Below, piece after piece: positions 9,138 through 17,125 of a DNA stretch of 46,105 nt. The notes beneath the pieces are model-generated. The model was not told the origin of the DNA and ran no database searches. It worked only from the letters and a program-made list of their open reading frames with translations. The DNA is from Alphaproteobacteria bacterium (GTDB lineage: Bacteria > Pseudomonadota > Alphaproteobacteria > Geminicoccales > Geminicoccaceae). The position numbers and the translations under genes are program-made. Where the stretch lies: positions 1 through 46,105 of the forward strand of contig JAAAPF010000351.1 of the NCBI GenBank assembly GCA_009908425.1. The letters run 5' to 3'. Each line of letters starts with the position of its first letter. Position 1 is the stretch's first letter.

Positions 9138-10475
9138 TCAGACCCAGGGGCTGGTCGAGTTGTGCCGGCCGAAGCTGCGGCCCTCGGCGAAGCGGCTCGC
9201 ACGGAAGGGCGCGAGCTCGGCGACGTCGCGGCCGTGGACGAGCTGCTCGGCGACGAGCTTGCCGACCCCGATCATCTTGAAGCCGTGGTTGCTGTCGGCG
9301 ATCAGGTAGAGGTTGTCCTTCACCCAGTCGAAGATCGGCACGTTGTCGGGGGTGAAGGCGCCGATCCCGCCGTTGCGGCGCTCGCGGAAGCGTGAGCGCG
9401 AGCCCTCGAACCGCGTCATCAGCATGCCCATCGCGCCCGTCAGGAGATCGGCGAACTCGGGCTCGGCCTGATAGCGGTCGTTGGCGTGGCCGTAGGGCTC
9501 CACCTCGGCGTGCGCGCCGAGCCGGATCGGGGTGCTGCCGCCCTGGATGCCGGGGCGATCCATGCGCTCCGCGCCGTTCTTGAAATAGACGTAGAGGCTG
9601 TCCTGCAGGATCGCCCCGCTCTCGGGGTGGCGCACCGGGGTGTCGATGAGCTCGACGTGGAGCACCGGCGGCTCGCGGTCGTCGGCGGTGCGGTAGGGCG
9701 GCTCGTGGTAGACTTCGCCCTCGCGCAGGCGCCAGTAGGTCCACATGTCGGCGTCGTCGACGACGTTGCCGTCGGGAAAGCGCTTGGTGAGCCGCGCCGG
9801 CTCGCCGAGCCAGTCCCAGTGCCGGCCGACCCAGGCGCCGGCGCACAAGATCACGCAGTCGGCGCGGATGGTGCCCTGGTCGGTGTGGACGGCGGCGACA
9901 CGGCCACCCGTGACGTCGTAGCCGGTGACGGTGACGCCCGAGCGGATCGCCACCCCCGCCTGCTCGCACTTCTGCACCATGCCGCGGATCGCCTGGGCGG
10001 TCCCGGCGTAGCCCGACGGCCGCTCGTGCAGGACGACCTCGACGCCGGCGGTCTGGAAGTCCGGCCACAGGCCGGTGAGGAAGCGCCGCGCCTCGGCGCC
10101 GGTGTACAGGTCCGAGCGGTAGCCGCAGGCGTTGTGGCTTTCGACCATCACCTCGTAGTCGGGGATCTGCCCGGCGCCGCCGGCGGCGACGTAGCCCACC
10201 TGCTGAAAGCCGAAGGTGATCGGATCGCTCTGCCAGACGTCGACCGAGTGGCGCAGGATCGGGTGCAGCGCGCGCGTCATGTAGAGGTTGCGCACGCAGC
10301 CACAGGCGACCCCGGTCGCGCCCGCGCCCGGTCCGCTCTTGTCGACCACCAGCACGTCGGCGCCGGCGCCCCGCCCCGTCGCCGCCAGCTTCGTCGCCAG
10401 ATGCCAGGCGGTGGAGAGCCCGTGCACGCCGGCGCCGACGACGAGATAGGGGACCGAGGCGGGCAACGACGACAT
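9138..10475 (-). CDS. FAD-dependent amine/amino-acid oxidoreductase (DAO family)
   Basis: 445-residue flavoenzyme of the DAO/sarcosine-oxidase-beta type. The N-terminal Rossmann motif VVGAGVHGLSTAWHL (glycines from residue 14) binds FAD, and the C-terminal IADSNHGFKMIGVGK segment is the matching second FAD-binding element. GATGVACGCVRNLY follows the first sheet. It likely oxidises a secondary or N-methyl amine or an amino acid; the exact substrate is open. The frame extends to 10544, but the ATG at 10475 has a GGGAGG site and directly precedes the Rossmann fold. A 7-bp inverted repeat 20 bases upstream could be an operator. Confidence 0.88.
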   Translation of the reverse strand: MSSLPASVPYLVVGAGVHGLSTAWHLATKLAATGRGAGADVLVVDKSGPGAGATGVACGCVRNLYMTRALHPILRHSVDVWQSDPITFGFQQVGYVAAGGAGQIPDYEVMVESHNACGYRSDLYTGAEARRFLTGLWPDFQTAGVEVVLHERPSGYAGTAQAIRGMVQKCEQAGVAIRSGVTVTGYDVTGGRVAAVHTDQGTIRADCVILCAGAWVGRHWDWLGEPARLTKRFPDGNVVDDADMWTYWRLREGEVYHEPPYRTADDREPPVLHVELIDTPVRHPESGAILQDSLYVYFKNGAERMDRPGIQGGSTPIRLGAHAEVEPYGHANDRYQAEPEFADLLTGAMGMLMTRFEGSRSRFRERRNGGIGAFTPDNVPIFDWVKDNLYLIADSNHGFKMIGVGKLVAEQLVHGRDVAELAPFRASRFAEGRSFGRHNSTSPWV

Positions 10476-10495
10476 CGAACGGGCCTCCCGGCGGC

Positions 10496-10515
10496 TGTGC
10501 GCAACTCCGCGCACA
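10496..10515 (-). promoter_or_regulatory. Candidate operator upstream of the FAD oxidase
   Basis: Perfect inverted repeat TGTGCGC-N6-GCGCACA located 20 bases upstream of the oxidase start codon. The size and symmetry fit a dimeric repressor site. No regulator gene is adjacent, so this remains a guess. Confidence 0.35.
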
Positions 10516-10583
10516 CCGGAGCCTGCGCGCGATCCCGCCGTCAAGCCTGCCGCAGGGCGGCGTCGATCTTGCCGCCCGCGGCG

Positions 10584-10790
10584 TCAGGGGTGGCCGGCGT
10601 CGTCGTCGTAACCGCGGCGGTGGGAGAACAGGACGAGGCCGACCAGTCCGACCGCGAGCAGCACGGTCGCGCCGACGCCGAGCCCGAAGGCGATCCAACC
10701 GTGGCGGCTGAGGGTGCCGTCGATCTGCCCGGAGATGTAAACGGTGCCGATCGCCGCCGTCAGCAGCAGCGCCAGCAGCCCGGCGATCAC
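10584..10790 (-). CDS. Small two-helix membrane protein, unknown
   Basis: About 68 residues with two clear hydrophobic helices (VIAGLLALLLTAAIGTVYI and GLGVGATVLLAVGLVGLV) and a charged C-terminus HRRGYDDDAGHP. It is the last part of a much longer open frame whose upstream section is shadow of the methyltransferase gene on the other strand. I chose the GTG at 10790; a TTG at 10805 is an alternative. It lies just upstream of the FAD oxidase on the same strand. I recognise no family. Confidence 0.55.
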   Translation of the reverse strand: MIAGLLALLLTAAIGTVYISGQIDGTLSRHGWIAFGLGVGATVLLAVGLVGLVLFSHRRGYDDDAGHP

Positions 10791-10853
10791 GTCGCGTCCG
10801 CGCAAGGGTTGATATCCTTTCCGAACCTGATCTCGAAGCGTAGGACGTGGCCG

Positions 10854-11543
10854 ATGCCGCGCAAGGGGGGCGAGGCCCTGATCGACAAACGCCGCCACAC
10901 CGAGGTCCTGCGCGCCGCCGTCGCGCTCGACGGACGCCGCGTCGTCGACGTCGGCTGCGGGGCCGGCGACCTCGCCGCCTGGCTCGCCCGCCAGGGTGCG
11001 CGCGTGCTCGGCCTCGACGCCCAGCTCGCGGCGGTGCGCCGTGCCCGCGCCGGCGGCGCGGCGGTGGCGGTGGCGCACGCCGCGGCCCTGCCGCTCGCCC
11101 ACGCGAGCGTCGACGTCGCCGTCATCTTCAACAGCCTGCACCATTTTCCCGACCCCACCGCCGCGCTCACCGAAGCCCGCCGCGTGCTCGCCCCCGCCGG
11201 CACCCTCTACGTCGCCGAGCCCTTGGCCCACGGCCCCTATTTCCGGTTCATGCAGCCGGTGGACGACGAAACGCCCGAGCGCGCCCGCGCCCTCGCCGCC
11301 CTGGTCGACGCCGAGCGCCTCGGCCTCACCGCGGTCGCGGTGCGCGACTACGCCCACGACGTCGTGGTTCACGATCTGGAGAGCGCGATCCGGGGTTGGT
11401 TGGCGGTCGACCCCGCCCGCGCGGCCCGCGTCGAGTTCGTCCGCGACGAACTGGCGCGCCGCCTCGCCGCCGAGGCCGTCGTCACCGCCGACGGCCACGC
11501 CTTGGAGCAGCCGATGCGCAGCTGGCTGTTGCGCCCGGCTTGA
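10854..11543 (+). CDS. Class I SAM-dependent methyltransferase
   Basis: 229-residue methyltransferase. Motif I is VVDVGCGAGD at residues 30-39, followed by an acidic GLDAQ strand end, the FNSLHHFPDPTAAL motif IV region and the ARRVLAPAGTLYVAEP post-motif. This is the Methyltransf_11 layout seen in small-molecule enzymes such as UbiE-like ones. The substrate is unknown. ATG 10854 has TAGGA upstream. The gene is divergent from the small membrane protein and is followed closely by a HAD phosphatase. Confidence 0.85.
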   Translation: MPRKGGEALIDKRRHTEVLRAAVALDGRRVVDVGCGAGDLAAWLARQGARVLGLDAQLAAVRRARAGGAAVAVAHAAALPLAHASVDVAVIFNSLHHFPDPTAALTEARRVLAPAGTLYVAEPLAHGPYFRFMQPVDDETPERARALAALVDAERLGLTAVAVRDYAHDVVVHDLESAIRGWLAVDPARAARVEFVRDELARRLAAEAVVTADGHALEQPMRSWLLRPA

Positions 11544-11565
11544 ACCGCGTCCGTGGAGCGCCGCG

Positions 11566-12192
11566 ATGTGCCCCCGTCTCTCGCCGCCGCTGCGGGCCGT
11601 CGTGTTCGACCTCGGCGGCGTGCTGATCGACTGGAACCCGCGCCACCTCTACCGCAAGCTCGTCGCCGACGACGACTTCATCGAGTGGTTTCTGGCCGAG
11701 GTCTGCTCGCCCGAGTGGAACGCCGCGCAGGACGCGGGGCGGAGCTGGGCCGACGCGGTCGCCGAGGCCACCGCGCGGCATCCCGAGCACGCCGACCTGA
11801 TCGCCGCCTACGCCGCCCGCTGGCCGGAGATGATCGCGGGCGACATCCCCGAGAGCGTCACCGTGCTCGAGGCCCTGGCGGCGCGCGGGATCCCGCTCTA
11901 CGCCTTGACCAACTGGTCGCACGAGACCTTCCACCACGCCCGCGCCCGCTTTCGATGGTTGGAACATTTCCGCGACATCGTGGTTTCCGGCGATGTGGGA
12001 ATGAGGAAGCCGGACCCTCGGATTTTCCGCTTGATGCTGGAACGGATCGGCGTAGAACCCGCCGCTATCGCGTTCATCGACGACGTGGCCGACAACGTGG
12101 CAAGCGCGGACGCGCTCGGGATGCGGGCGGTTCACTTCACGTCGCCGGCGGCGCTGCGGGCTTCGCCCGACCTGGCCGCGCTCCTCCAATGA
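11566..12192 (+). CDS. HAD family phosphatase (YihX-like)
   Basis: 208-residue HAD hydrolase of subfamily IA. Motif I is VFDLGGVLIDWNP with nucleophile Asp15. Motif II is the LTNWS strand, motif III is the lysine of MRKPDPRIF, and motif IV is FIDDVADNV. The DLGGVLIDWNPRHLYR form matches the YihX/haloacid-dehalogenase-like phosphatases that act on sugar phosphates. The ATG has GGAG 8 bases upstream. All catalytic residues are present, in contrast to the second HAD protein at 17126. Confidence 0.88.
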   Translation: MCPRLSPPLRAVVFDLGGVLIDWNPRHLYRKLVADDDFIEWFLAEVCSPEWNAAQDAGRSWADAVAEATARHPEHADLIAAYAARWPEMIAGDIPESVTVLEALAARGIPLYALTNWSHETFHHARARFRWLEHFRDIVVSGDVGMRKPDPRIFRLMLERIGVEPAAIAFIDDVADNVASADALGMRAVHFTSPAALRASPDLAALLQ

Positions 12193-12253
12193 GCGGCGCA
12201 CCGCGTCGTCGAAACGGTGCCCGTGCCACGCTGGCGAACCCCATGGGGTGGTG

Positions 12254-12724
12254 ATGCCCGCACTCGCCGACGTCCTGGATCCCGCGGCCGTCAAGCTCGA
12301 CGTCCGCGTCTCCAGCAAACGCCAACTGTTCACCGAGATCGCCGGCGCCGCCGCCCGCGTCGCCGCGCTCGACGCCAAGACGGTGCTCACCGCCTTGAGC
12401 GAGCGCGAACATCTGGGCTCGACCGGGGTCGGCGAGGGTGTCGCGATGCCGCACGCGCGGGTCGACGGGCTCGACCGGCTCTTCGCGCTGTTCTGGATGC
12501 TGCAGCGGCCGATCGACTTCGACGCCATCGACGACAAGCCGGTGGACCTGATCTTCGTGCTGCTGGTGCCGGCGGGGGCGGAGACCCTGCACCTCAAGAC
12601 CCTCGCCAAGGTCGCCCGCAAGCTGCGGGATCCCGGCACCCGCGGACGGCTGCGCGCCGCCGACGATCCGAAGGTGGTGTGGCGGACGCTGACCGCGAAC
12701 GGTAGCCGCCACGAAGCGGCTTGA
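12254..12724 (+). CDS. ptsN: PTS EIIA-Ntr regulatory protein PtsN
   Basis: 156-residue PTS_EIIA_2 domain protein of the nitrogen-PTS type. The phosphorylated histidine is His67 in EGVAMPHARV, preceded by the family block REHLGSTGVG. It has no transporter domain, as usual for PtsN, which acts as a phosphorylation-dependent regulator of potassium transport, stress and nitrogen responses. It heads the cluster ptsN-rapZ-EIIA-Man-HPr. Two GTG codons lie just upstream in frame (12248 and 12251); I prefer ATG 12254, which directly precedes PALADVL. Confidence 0.92.
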   Translation: MPALADVLDPAAVKLDVRVSSKRQLFTEIAGAAARVAALDAKTVLTALSEREHLGSTGVGEGVAMPHARVDGLDRLFALFWMLQRPIDFDAIDDKPVDLIFVLLVPAGAETLHLKTLAKVARKLRDPGTRGRLRAADDPKVVWRTLTANGSRHEAA

Positions 12725-12790
12725 CGCGGGCCGCGACCGGGAGGACCCACGCGGTCGCGGGCCCGGGGACCGGGCGGGGTACGAGCGACG

Positions 12791-13684
12791 ATGGCGACGA
12801 CCGAGTTGATCATCGTGACGGGGATGGCCGGGGCCGGCCGCAGCACCGTCCTGCGCGCCCTCGAGGACGTCGGGTGCGAGGCCGTCGACAACCTGCCGCC
12901 GGCGCTGCTGCCGATCGTGGTCGACGCCCGCGAGGGCGCCGAGGAACCGCTCGCGGTCGGCATCGACGGGCGCTCGCGCCATTTCGAGCCGACCGCCCTG
13001 CTGACGACGCTGGCGGCGCTGCGCCGGGATCCGCGCCTCGGGGTGCGGCTGTTGTTCCTCGACTGCGACACCGACGTCCTGATCCGGCGCTTCAACGAGA
13101 CCCGCCGCCGCCATCCCCTCGCCGACCGCCCGGTCGCGGACGCGATCGCCCACGAACGCGAACTGATGCACCCGCTGCGCCGCGCCGCCGACGTTCACCT
13201 CGATACCAGCCGGCTCGGGGTGCACGACCTGCGCCGCGCCGTGGTCGACCGCTTCGGCGGCGATCGGCTTGACAAGCTGCGGATCGAGGTCCTGTCCTTC
13301 TCCTTCAAGGCCGGGGTGCCGCGCGAGGCCGACCTCGTCTTCGACGTGCGTTTTTTGAACAACCCCCATTGGGAGCCGGCGCTGCAACCGCTCACCGGAT
13401 TGGACCCGGCGGTCCAGGAATTCATTCGCGAGGACGCGCGCTTCGAGGGCTTCCGCGCCCGGCTGGACGCGCTGCTCGAGCTGTTGGTTCCGGCCTACCG
13501 CGAGGAGGGCAAGAGCTACCTCACCATCGCCTTCGGCTGCACCGGCGGCAAGCACCGCTCGGTGTTCGTGGCCGAACTCGTCGCCGCCCGGCTCGCCGAG
13601 CGCGGTTTCGCCCCGGCGATCCGTCACCGTGAGCAGGGCCTGCACCGCGCGCCGGCGGCGGTCGGCGGGGAGGCGGTCGCGTGA
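12791..13684 (+). CDS. rapZ: RapZ-family nucleotide-binding protein
   Basis: 297-residue YvcJ/RapZ (UPF0042) protein. The Walker A motif is GMAGAGRST at residues 11-19. The C-terminal half carries the signature FGCTGGKHRSVFVAEL, involved in ligand and RNA binding in E. coli RapZ, which directs RNase E to GlmZ. In alphaproteobacteria the partner RNA is not known. Its TGA overlaps the GTG start of the EIIA-Man gene, so it is translated in the PTS operon. The start ATG at 12791 is followed directly by the conserved LIIVTGMAGAG strand and P-loop. Confidence 0.93.
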   Translation: MATTELIIVTGMAGAGRSTVLRALEDVGCEAVDNLPPALLPIVVDAREGAEEPLAVGIDGRSRHFEPTALLTTLAALRRDPRLGVRLLFLDCDTDVLIRRFNETRRRHPLADRPVADAIAHERELMHPLRRAADVHLDTSRLGVHDLRRAVVDRFGGDRLDKLRIEVLSFSFKAGVPREADLVFDVRFLNNPHWEPALQPLTGLDPAVQEFIREDARFEGFRARLDALLELLVPAYREEGKSYLTIAFGCTGGKHRSVFVAELVAARLAERGFAPAIRHREQGLHRAPAAVGGEAVA

Positions 13685-14085
13685 TCGGGCTGGTCCTCGT
13701 CACCCACGGTCGGCTGGCGCTCGAATTCCTCGCCGCGATGGAGCACGTCGTCGGGCCGCAGGCCCAGATCCGCACCGTCTGCATCGACGCCGACGACGAC
13801 ATGGAGCGCCGCCGCGGCGACATCGTCGAGGCCGCCAAGGGCGTCGACACCGGCGACGGGGTCATCCTGGTGACCGACATGTTCGGCGGCACGCCGTCGA
13901 ACCTCGCCATCTCGGCGATGCAGAAGGGGACCGTCGAGGTCATCGCCGGGATGAACGTCCCGATGCTGATCAAGCTGGCGGAGCTGCGCGAGACCACCAC
14001 CGTCAGCGACGCCGTCCGCCAGGCCCAGGACGCCGGCCGCAAGTACATCGCGGTGGCGAGCGCGCTGCTCGACGTCGGCGGATGA
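13681..14085 (+). CDS. PTS EIIA component, mannose type
   Basis: 134-residue EIIA-Man domain protein. The phosphorylated His9 lies in LVLVTHGRLA and the second family block is VTDMFGGTPSNLA. There is no IIB, IIC or IID partner here, as in the regulatory alphaproteobacterial PTS, where this protein accepts phosphate from HPr and acts as a regulator rather than in sugar transport. GTG start overlapping the rapZ stop (GTGA); its own stop overlaps the HPr ATG. Confidence 0.92.
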   Translation: MIGLVLVTHGRLALEFLAAMEHVVGPQAQIRTVCIDADDDMERRRGDIVEAAKGVDTGDGVILVTDMFGGTPSNLAISAMQKGTVEVIAGMNVPMLIKLAELRETTTVSDAVRQAQDAGRKYIAVASALLDVGG

Positions 14086-14354
14086 CCGCACGCGCGCAGG
14101 TCCGCATCGCCAACGTGCGGGGCCTGCACGCCCGCGCCGCCGCCCTGTTCGCCAAGACCGCCCAGGGCTTCGCCGCCCGGGTGCGGGTCCGCAAGGCCGA
14201 GCTCCAGGTCGACGGCACCTCGATCATGGATCTGATGATGCTGGCGGCGGGGCCCGGCTCGGCGCTCGAGATCGAGGCCGAGGGCGCCGATCAGGACGCC
14301 GCGGTGGCGGCCCTGCGCGCGCTGGTCGAGGCCGAGTTTCACGAGCGGGGTTGA
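14082..14354 (+). CDS. ptsH: Phosphocarrier protein HPr (NPr type)
   Basis: 90-residue HPr. The phosphotransfer histidine is His16 in NVRGLHARAA. Ser47 in DGTSIMDLMMLAA corresponds to the regulatory Ser46 phosphorylated by HPr kinase in other bacteria. The ATG overlaps the preceding stop (ATGA). It is the phosphate donor for the EIIA proteins in this cluster. No hprK gene is found in the window even though the kinase target serine is conserved. Confidence 0.93.
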   Translation: MTARAQVRIANVRGLHARAAALFAKTAQGFAARVRVRKAELQVDGTSIMDLMMLAAGPGSALEIEAEGADQDAAVAALRALVEAEFHERG

Positions 14355-14441
14355 CCTTTCGGCAATCTCGCGTAGCCCCGTGCGCGACGCTCGGCCGTTG
14401 CCGCGGCCGGCCGTTTTCTGGGAACAGCAAGGTAGGAGTTC

Positions 14442-15737
14442 ATGGCGGCAAACGGAGACTACAAGGTCAAGGACATCACCCTTGCCGGCTGGGGTCACAA
14501 GGAGATCGAGCTCGCCGAGCGGGAGATGCCGGGCCTGATGGCGCTGCGCGACGAGTACGGCGCCTCGCGTCCGTTGGCCGGGGCCCGGATCGCCGGCTGC
14601 CTGCACATGACCATCGAGACGGCGGTCCTGATCAAGACGCTCGTGCATCTGGGCGCCTCCGTGCGGTGGTCGTCCTGCAACATCTTCTCGACGCAGGACG
14701 AGGCGGCGGCCGCCGTGGCCGACCTGGGCGTGCCCGTCTTCGCCTGGAAGGGCGAGACGGAGGAGGAATACGAGTGGTGCATCCGGCAGACGATCGAGGG
14801 CCATCCCGACTGGCGGCCCAACCTGATCCTCGACGACGGCGGTGACCTCACCGCCATGATGCACGACGAGTACGCCGGCCTGATGGCGGACGTGAAGGGC
14901 ATCTCCGAGGAGACCACCACCGGCGTGCTGCGGCTCTACGAGATGGCGCGCGCCGGGACGCTGCTGGCGCCGGCGATCAACGTCAACGACAGCGTGACCA
15001 AGTCGAAGTTCGACAACCTCTACGGCTGCCGCGAGAGCCTGGTCGACGGCCTCAAGCGCGCCACCGGCGTCATGATGGCCGGCAAGTCCGCGGTCGTCGC
15101 CGGCTACGGCGACGTCGGCAAGGGCTCGGCCGAGAGCCTGCGCTCGCAGGGCGCGCGCGTCTACGTCACCGAGGTCGACCCGATCTGCGCGCTCCAGGCG
15201 GCGATGGAGGGCTACGAGGTGGTGACCATGGAGGATGCCGCGCCCGAGGCCGACATCTTCGTCACCGCCACCGGCAACAAGGACGTCATCACGCTCGACC
15301 ACATGCGGGCGATGAAGGACGGCGCCATCGTCTGCAACATCGGCCATTTCGACAACGAGATCCGGGTCGCGGACCTCGCCAACATGAAATGGACCGAGAT
15401 CAAGCCGCAGGTCGACGAGGTCGAGTTCCCCGACGGCAAGCGCATCCGCGTGCTCGCCAAGGGCCGCCTCGTCAATCTCGGCTGCGCCACCGGCCATCCG
15501 AGCTTCGTGATGAGTGCCAGCTTCACCAACCAGGTGATGGCGCAGATCGAGCTGTGGAACCATCCGGAGCGCTACGAGCGGCAGGTCTACGTCCTGCCCA
15601 AGCACCTCGACGAGAAGGTGGCGACGCTGCATCTCGGCAAGCTCGGCGTGAGGCTCACCAAGCTGAACCCGGAGCAGGCCTCCTACATCGGCGTCGAGGC
15701 CGAAGGGCCCTTCAAGCCGGACGCCTACCGCTACTGA
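14442..15737 (+). CDS. ahcY: Adenosylhomocysteinase
   Basis: 431-residue S-adenosylhomocysteine hydrolase, which regenerates homocysteine and adenosine and relieves product inhibition of methyltransferases. NAD-binding [10 protein letters not shown] is at residues 221-230. Active-site Lys187 and Asp191 lie in [14 protein letters not shown], and the C-terminus ends KPDAYRY as in the family. At 431 residues it lacks the roughly 40-residue insertion seen in many bacterial homologues. TAGGAG upstream of ATG. Its place after HPr matches the alphaproteobacterial PTS-ahcY arrangement. Confidence 0.97.
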   Translation: MAANGDYKVKDITLAGWGHKEIELAEREMPGLMALRDEYGASRPLAGARIAGCLHMTIETAVLIKTLVHLGASVRWSSCNIFSTQDEAAAAVADLGVPVFAWKGETEEEYEWCIRQTIEGHPDWRPNLILDDGGDLTAMMHDEYAGLMADVKGISEETTTGVLRLYEMARAGTLLAPAINVNDSVTKSKFDNLYGCRESLVDGLKRATGVMMAGKSAVVAGYGDVGKGSAESLRSQGARVYVTEVDPICALQAAMEGYEVVTMEDAAPEADIFVTATGNKDVITLDHMRAMKDGAIVCNIGHFDNEIRVADLANMKWTEIKPQVDEVEFPDGKRIRVLAKGRLVNLGCATGHPSFVMSASFTNQVMAQIELWNHPERYERQVYVLPKHLDEKVATLHLGKLGVRLTKLNPEQASYIGVEAEGPFKPDAYRY

Positions 15738-15747
15738 GTAGGCCGGG

Positions 15748-16209
15748 GTGGCGGACCTCTTCCTCGCGGACGAGGCCGCCACCGCCGCGCTCGGCCACCG
15801 CCTCGCCGGCCTCTTGCGGGTCGGCGACGTGGTGTTCCTCGAAGGCGATCTCGGCACCGGCAAGTCGACCCTGGCGCGCGCCTGTCTGCAGGCCCTGGCG
15901 GGGGCGGCGATCACGGTGCCGAGCCCGACCTTCACCCTGGTCCAGACCTACGACTTCGCCGACCTCGCGGTCTGGCACGTCGACCTCTACCGCCTCGCCC
16001 CCGGCACGCCGGTCGACGACCTCGCCCTCGACGAAGCGCTGGAGGCGGGTGCGCTTTTGATCGAGTGGCCCGATCGCCTGCCCGCCGACGCCTATCCCGA
16101 ACGCCTCGCCGTCCGCCTCGCCTGGCCCGCGCACGGCGACGGTCGCGAGGCCACGCTCGATCCCGGCACCGGCTGGGGCGAGCGCCTGGAGGCGCTGCGC
16201 GCCGGCTGA
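15748..16209 (+). CDS. tsaE: tRNA threonylcarbamoyladenosine ATPase TsaE
   Basis: 153-residue P-loop ATPase, the TsaE subunit that works with TsaB and TsaD to make t6A37 in ANN-decoding tRNAs. Walker A is GDLGTGKST at residues 33-41, followed by the TVPSPTFTLVQTY switch region and the VDLYRL and IEWPDRL blocks, all characteristic. It starts with GTG ten bases after ahcY and is probably cotranscribed. Confidence 0.93.
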   Translation: MADLFLADEAATAALGHRLAGLLRVGDVVFLEGDLGTGKSTLARACLQALAGAAITVPSPTFTLVQTYDFADLAVWHVDLYRLAPGTPVDDLALDEALEAGALLIEWPDRLPADAYPERLAVRLAWPAHGDGREATLDPGTGWGERLEALRAG

Positions 16210-16213
16210 GGCG

Positions 16214-16804
16214 TCACGACGGCGCCCGCAGCCGCGGCACCACCGCCGGCACCCGCCGCCGGTAGGCCCGATAGGCCTCGCCGTAGCGGCCGAGGAGGCG
16301 GCGCTCCTCGATCCAGGTGCCCACCGCCAGATAGGCCGACGCCCACACCGCGGTCGCCGCCGAGAACGGATCCTGCACGCTCGCGACCAGCGCCAGATAG
16401 CCGGCGGTGTAGAGCGGGTGGCGCACCCGGCTCTGGACCCCGTCGGTGACCAGCGGCTCCGGCGGCGCGTCGACGGGCTCGGGGCGGGTGCCGACGAAGC
16501 GGGCGAGGTCGTAGCGTCGCCCGCCGGCCCAGAACAGCCACAAGGCCGCCGCGAGGGCGGCGAGCTGGACCGCCCGCACCCACCACGGCAGCGCGAAGGC
16601 GGCGACGTCGGGGGCGAGCACGAAGCGGCCGAGGCCCCAGATCAGGACGAGGTGCACGACGGCCACCAGGTTGTAGGCGAGCCGATGCCAGCGCCCCACC
16701 AGCGGCGCGAGCAGCGCTCGCCCGCGCCGGCCGGCCAGCAGCGAATGGCCGGCGGCGAAGCTCAGCCAGAGCAGCGCGTAGCACAGGTGATCGACCAGGC
16801 TCAT
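16214..16804 (-). CDS. NnrU/isoprenylcysteine methyltransferase-like membrane protein
   Basis: 196-residue integral membrane protein with about five helices. The C-terminal part matches the ICMT/PEMT membrane methyltransferase pattern: RHPLYTAGYLAL followed by EERRLLGRYGEAYRAYRRRVP. The N-terminal half resembles NnrU-like proteins. It could methylate a lipid or a small molecule; function is not resolved. The frame is open to 16957; I chose the ATG at 16804, before the first hydrophobic helix. The gene is convergent with tsaE, only 4 bases separating the stops. Confidence 0.78.
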   Translation of the reverse strand: MSLVDHLCYALLWLSFAAGHSLLAGRRGRALLAPLVGRWHRLAYNLVAVVHLVLIWGLGRFVLAPDVAAFALPWWVRAVQLAALAAALWLFWAGGRRYDLARFVGTRPEPVDAPPEPLVTDGVQSRVRHPLYTAGYLALVASVQDPFSAATAVWASAYLAVGTWIEERRLLGRYGEAYRAYRRRVPAVVPRLRAPS

Positions 16805-17125
16805 CGCCGGTGGTCTCCACGCTCGGGTGGTCATGGTGGAGGCGACGCCCGCCGACATAGCCGAGGGCGCCGCCGCCTCGAAGGTGGCCGGCCGCGACCC
16901 CCCGCCGCGGTGTCCGGCGGCGGCCGGCACGGACCGGCGCGGCCCCGGCCGGACCACGGCCGGGGCGGGTCTTCGGCCCTCCCCTGGTCGGCGGCGAGCG
17001 GCGTCCTACTTCGCGCAGCCGGTGGCCACGTGCGCCGGGCGGCCGGCGAGGTACTTATCGCTACCACGTCAGCGCCGCGTCGGCGTCGTACCTTCGACGC
17101 TACCCCAGCAAGGACCTCGCAACGG
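16805..17125. other. Divergent intergenic region with hairpin and tmRNA-like 20-mer
   Basis: No gene is supported in these 321 bases between divergent genes. They contain a perfect 10-bp inverted repeat at 16942-16951/16957-16966 (5-base loop) with no T-tract. At 16825-16844 a 20-mer matches, with one mismatch, the junction of the tmRNA acceptor end at 20130-20149. A less GC-rich patch near 17050-17070 may hold the promoter of the following HAD gene. Confidence 0.5.

Noticed and set aside
11566-12192. First HAD phosphatase considered as degenerate because motif I is DLGGV rather than DxDG
   Set aside because: DLGGVL/DLGNV is the normal form in the YihX-like group; nucleophile and motifs II-IV are intact.
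14355-14441. SAH or SAM riboswitch upstream of ahcY
   Set aside because: The gap is only 87 bases and I could not find the conserved SAH-aptamer core or a matching pairing scheme.
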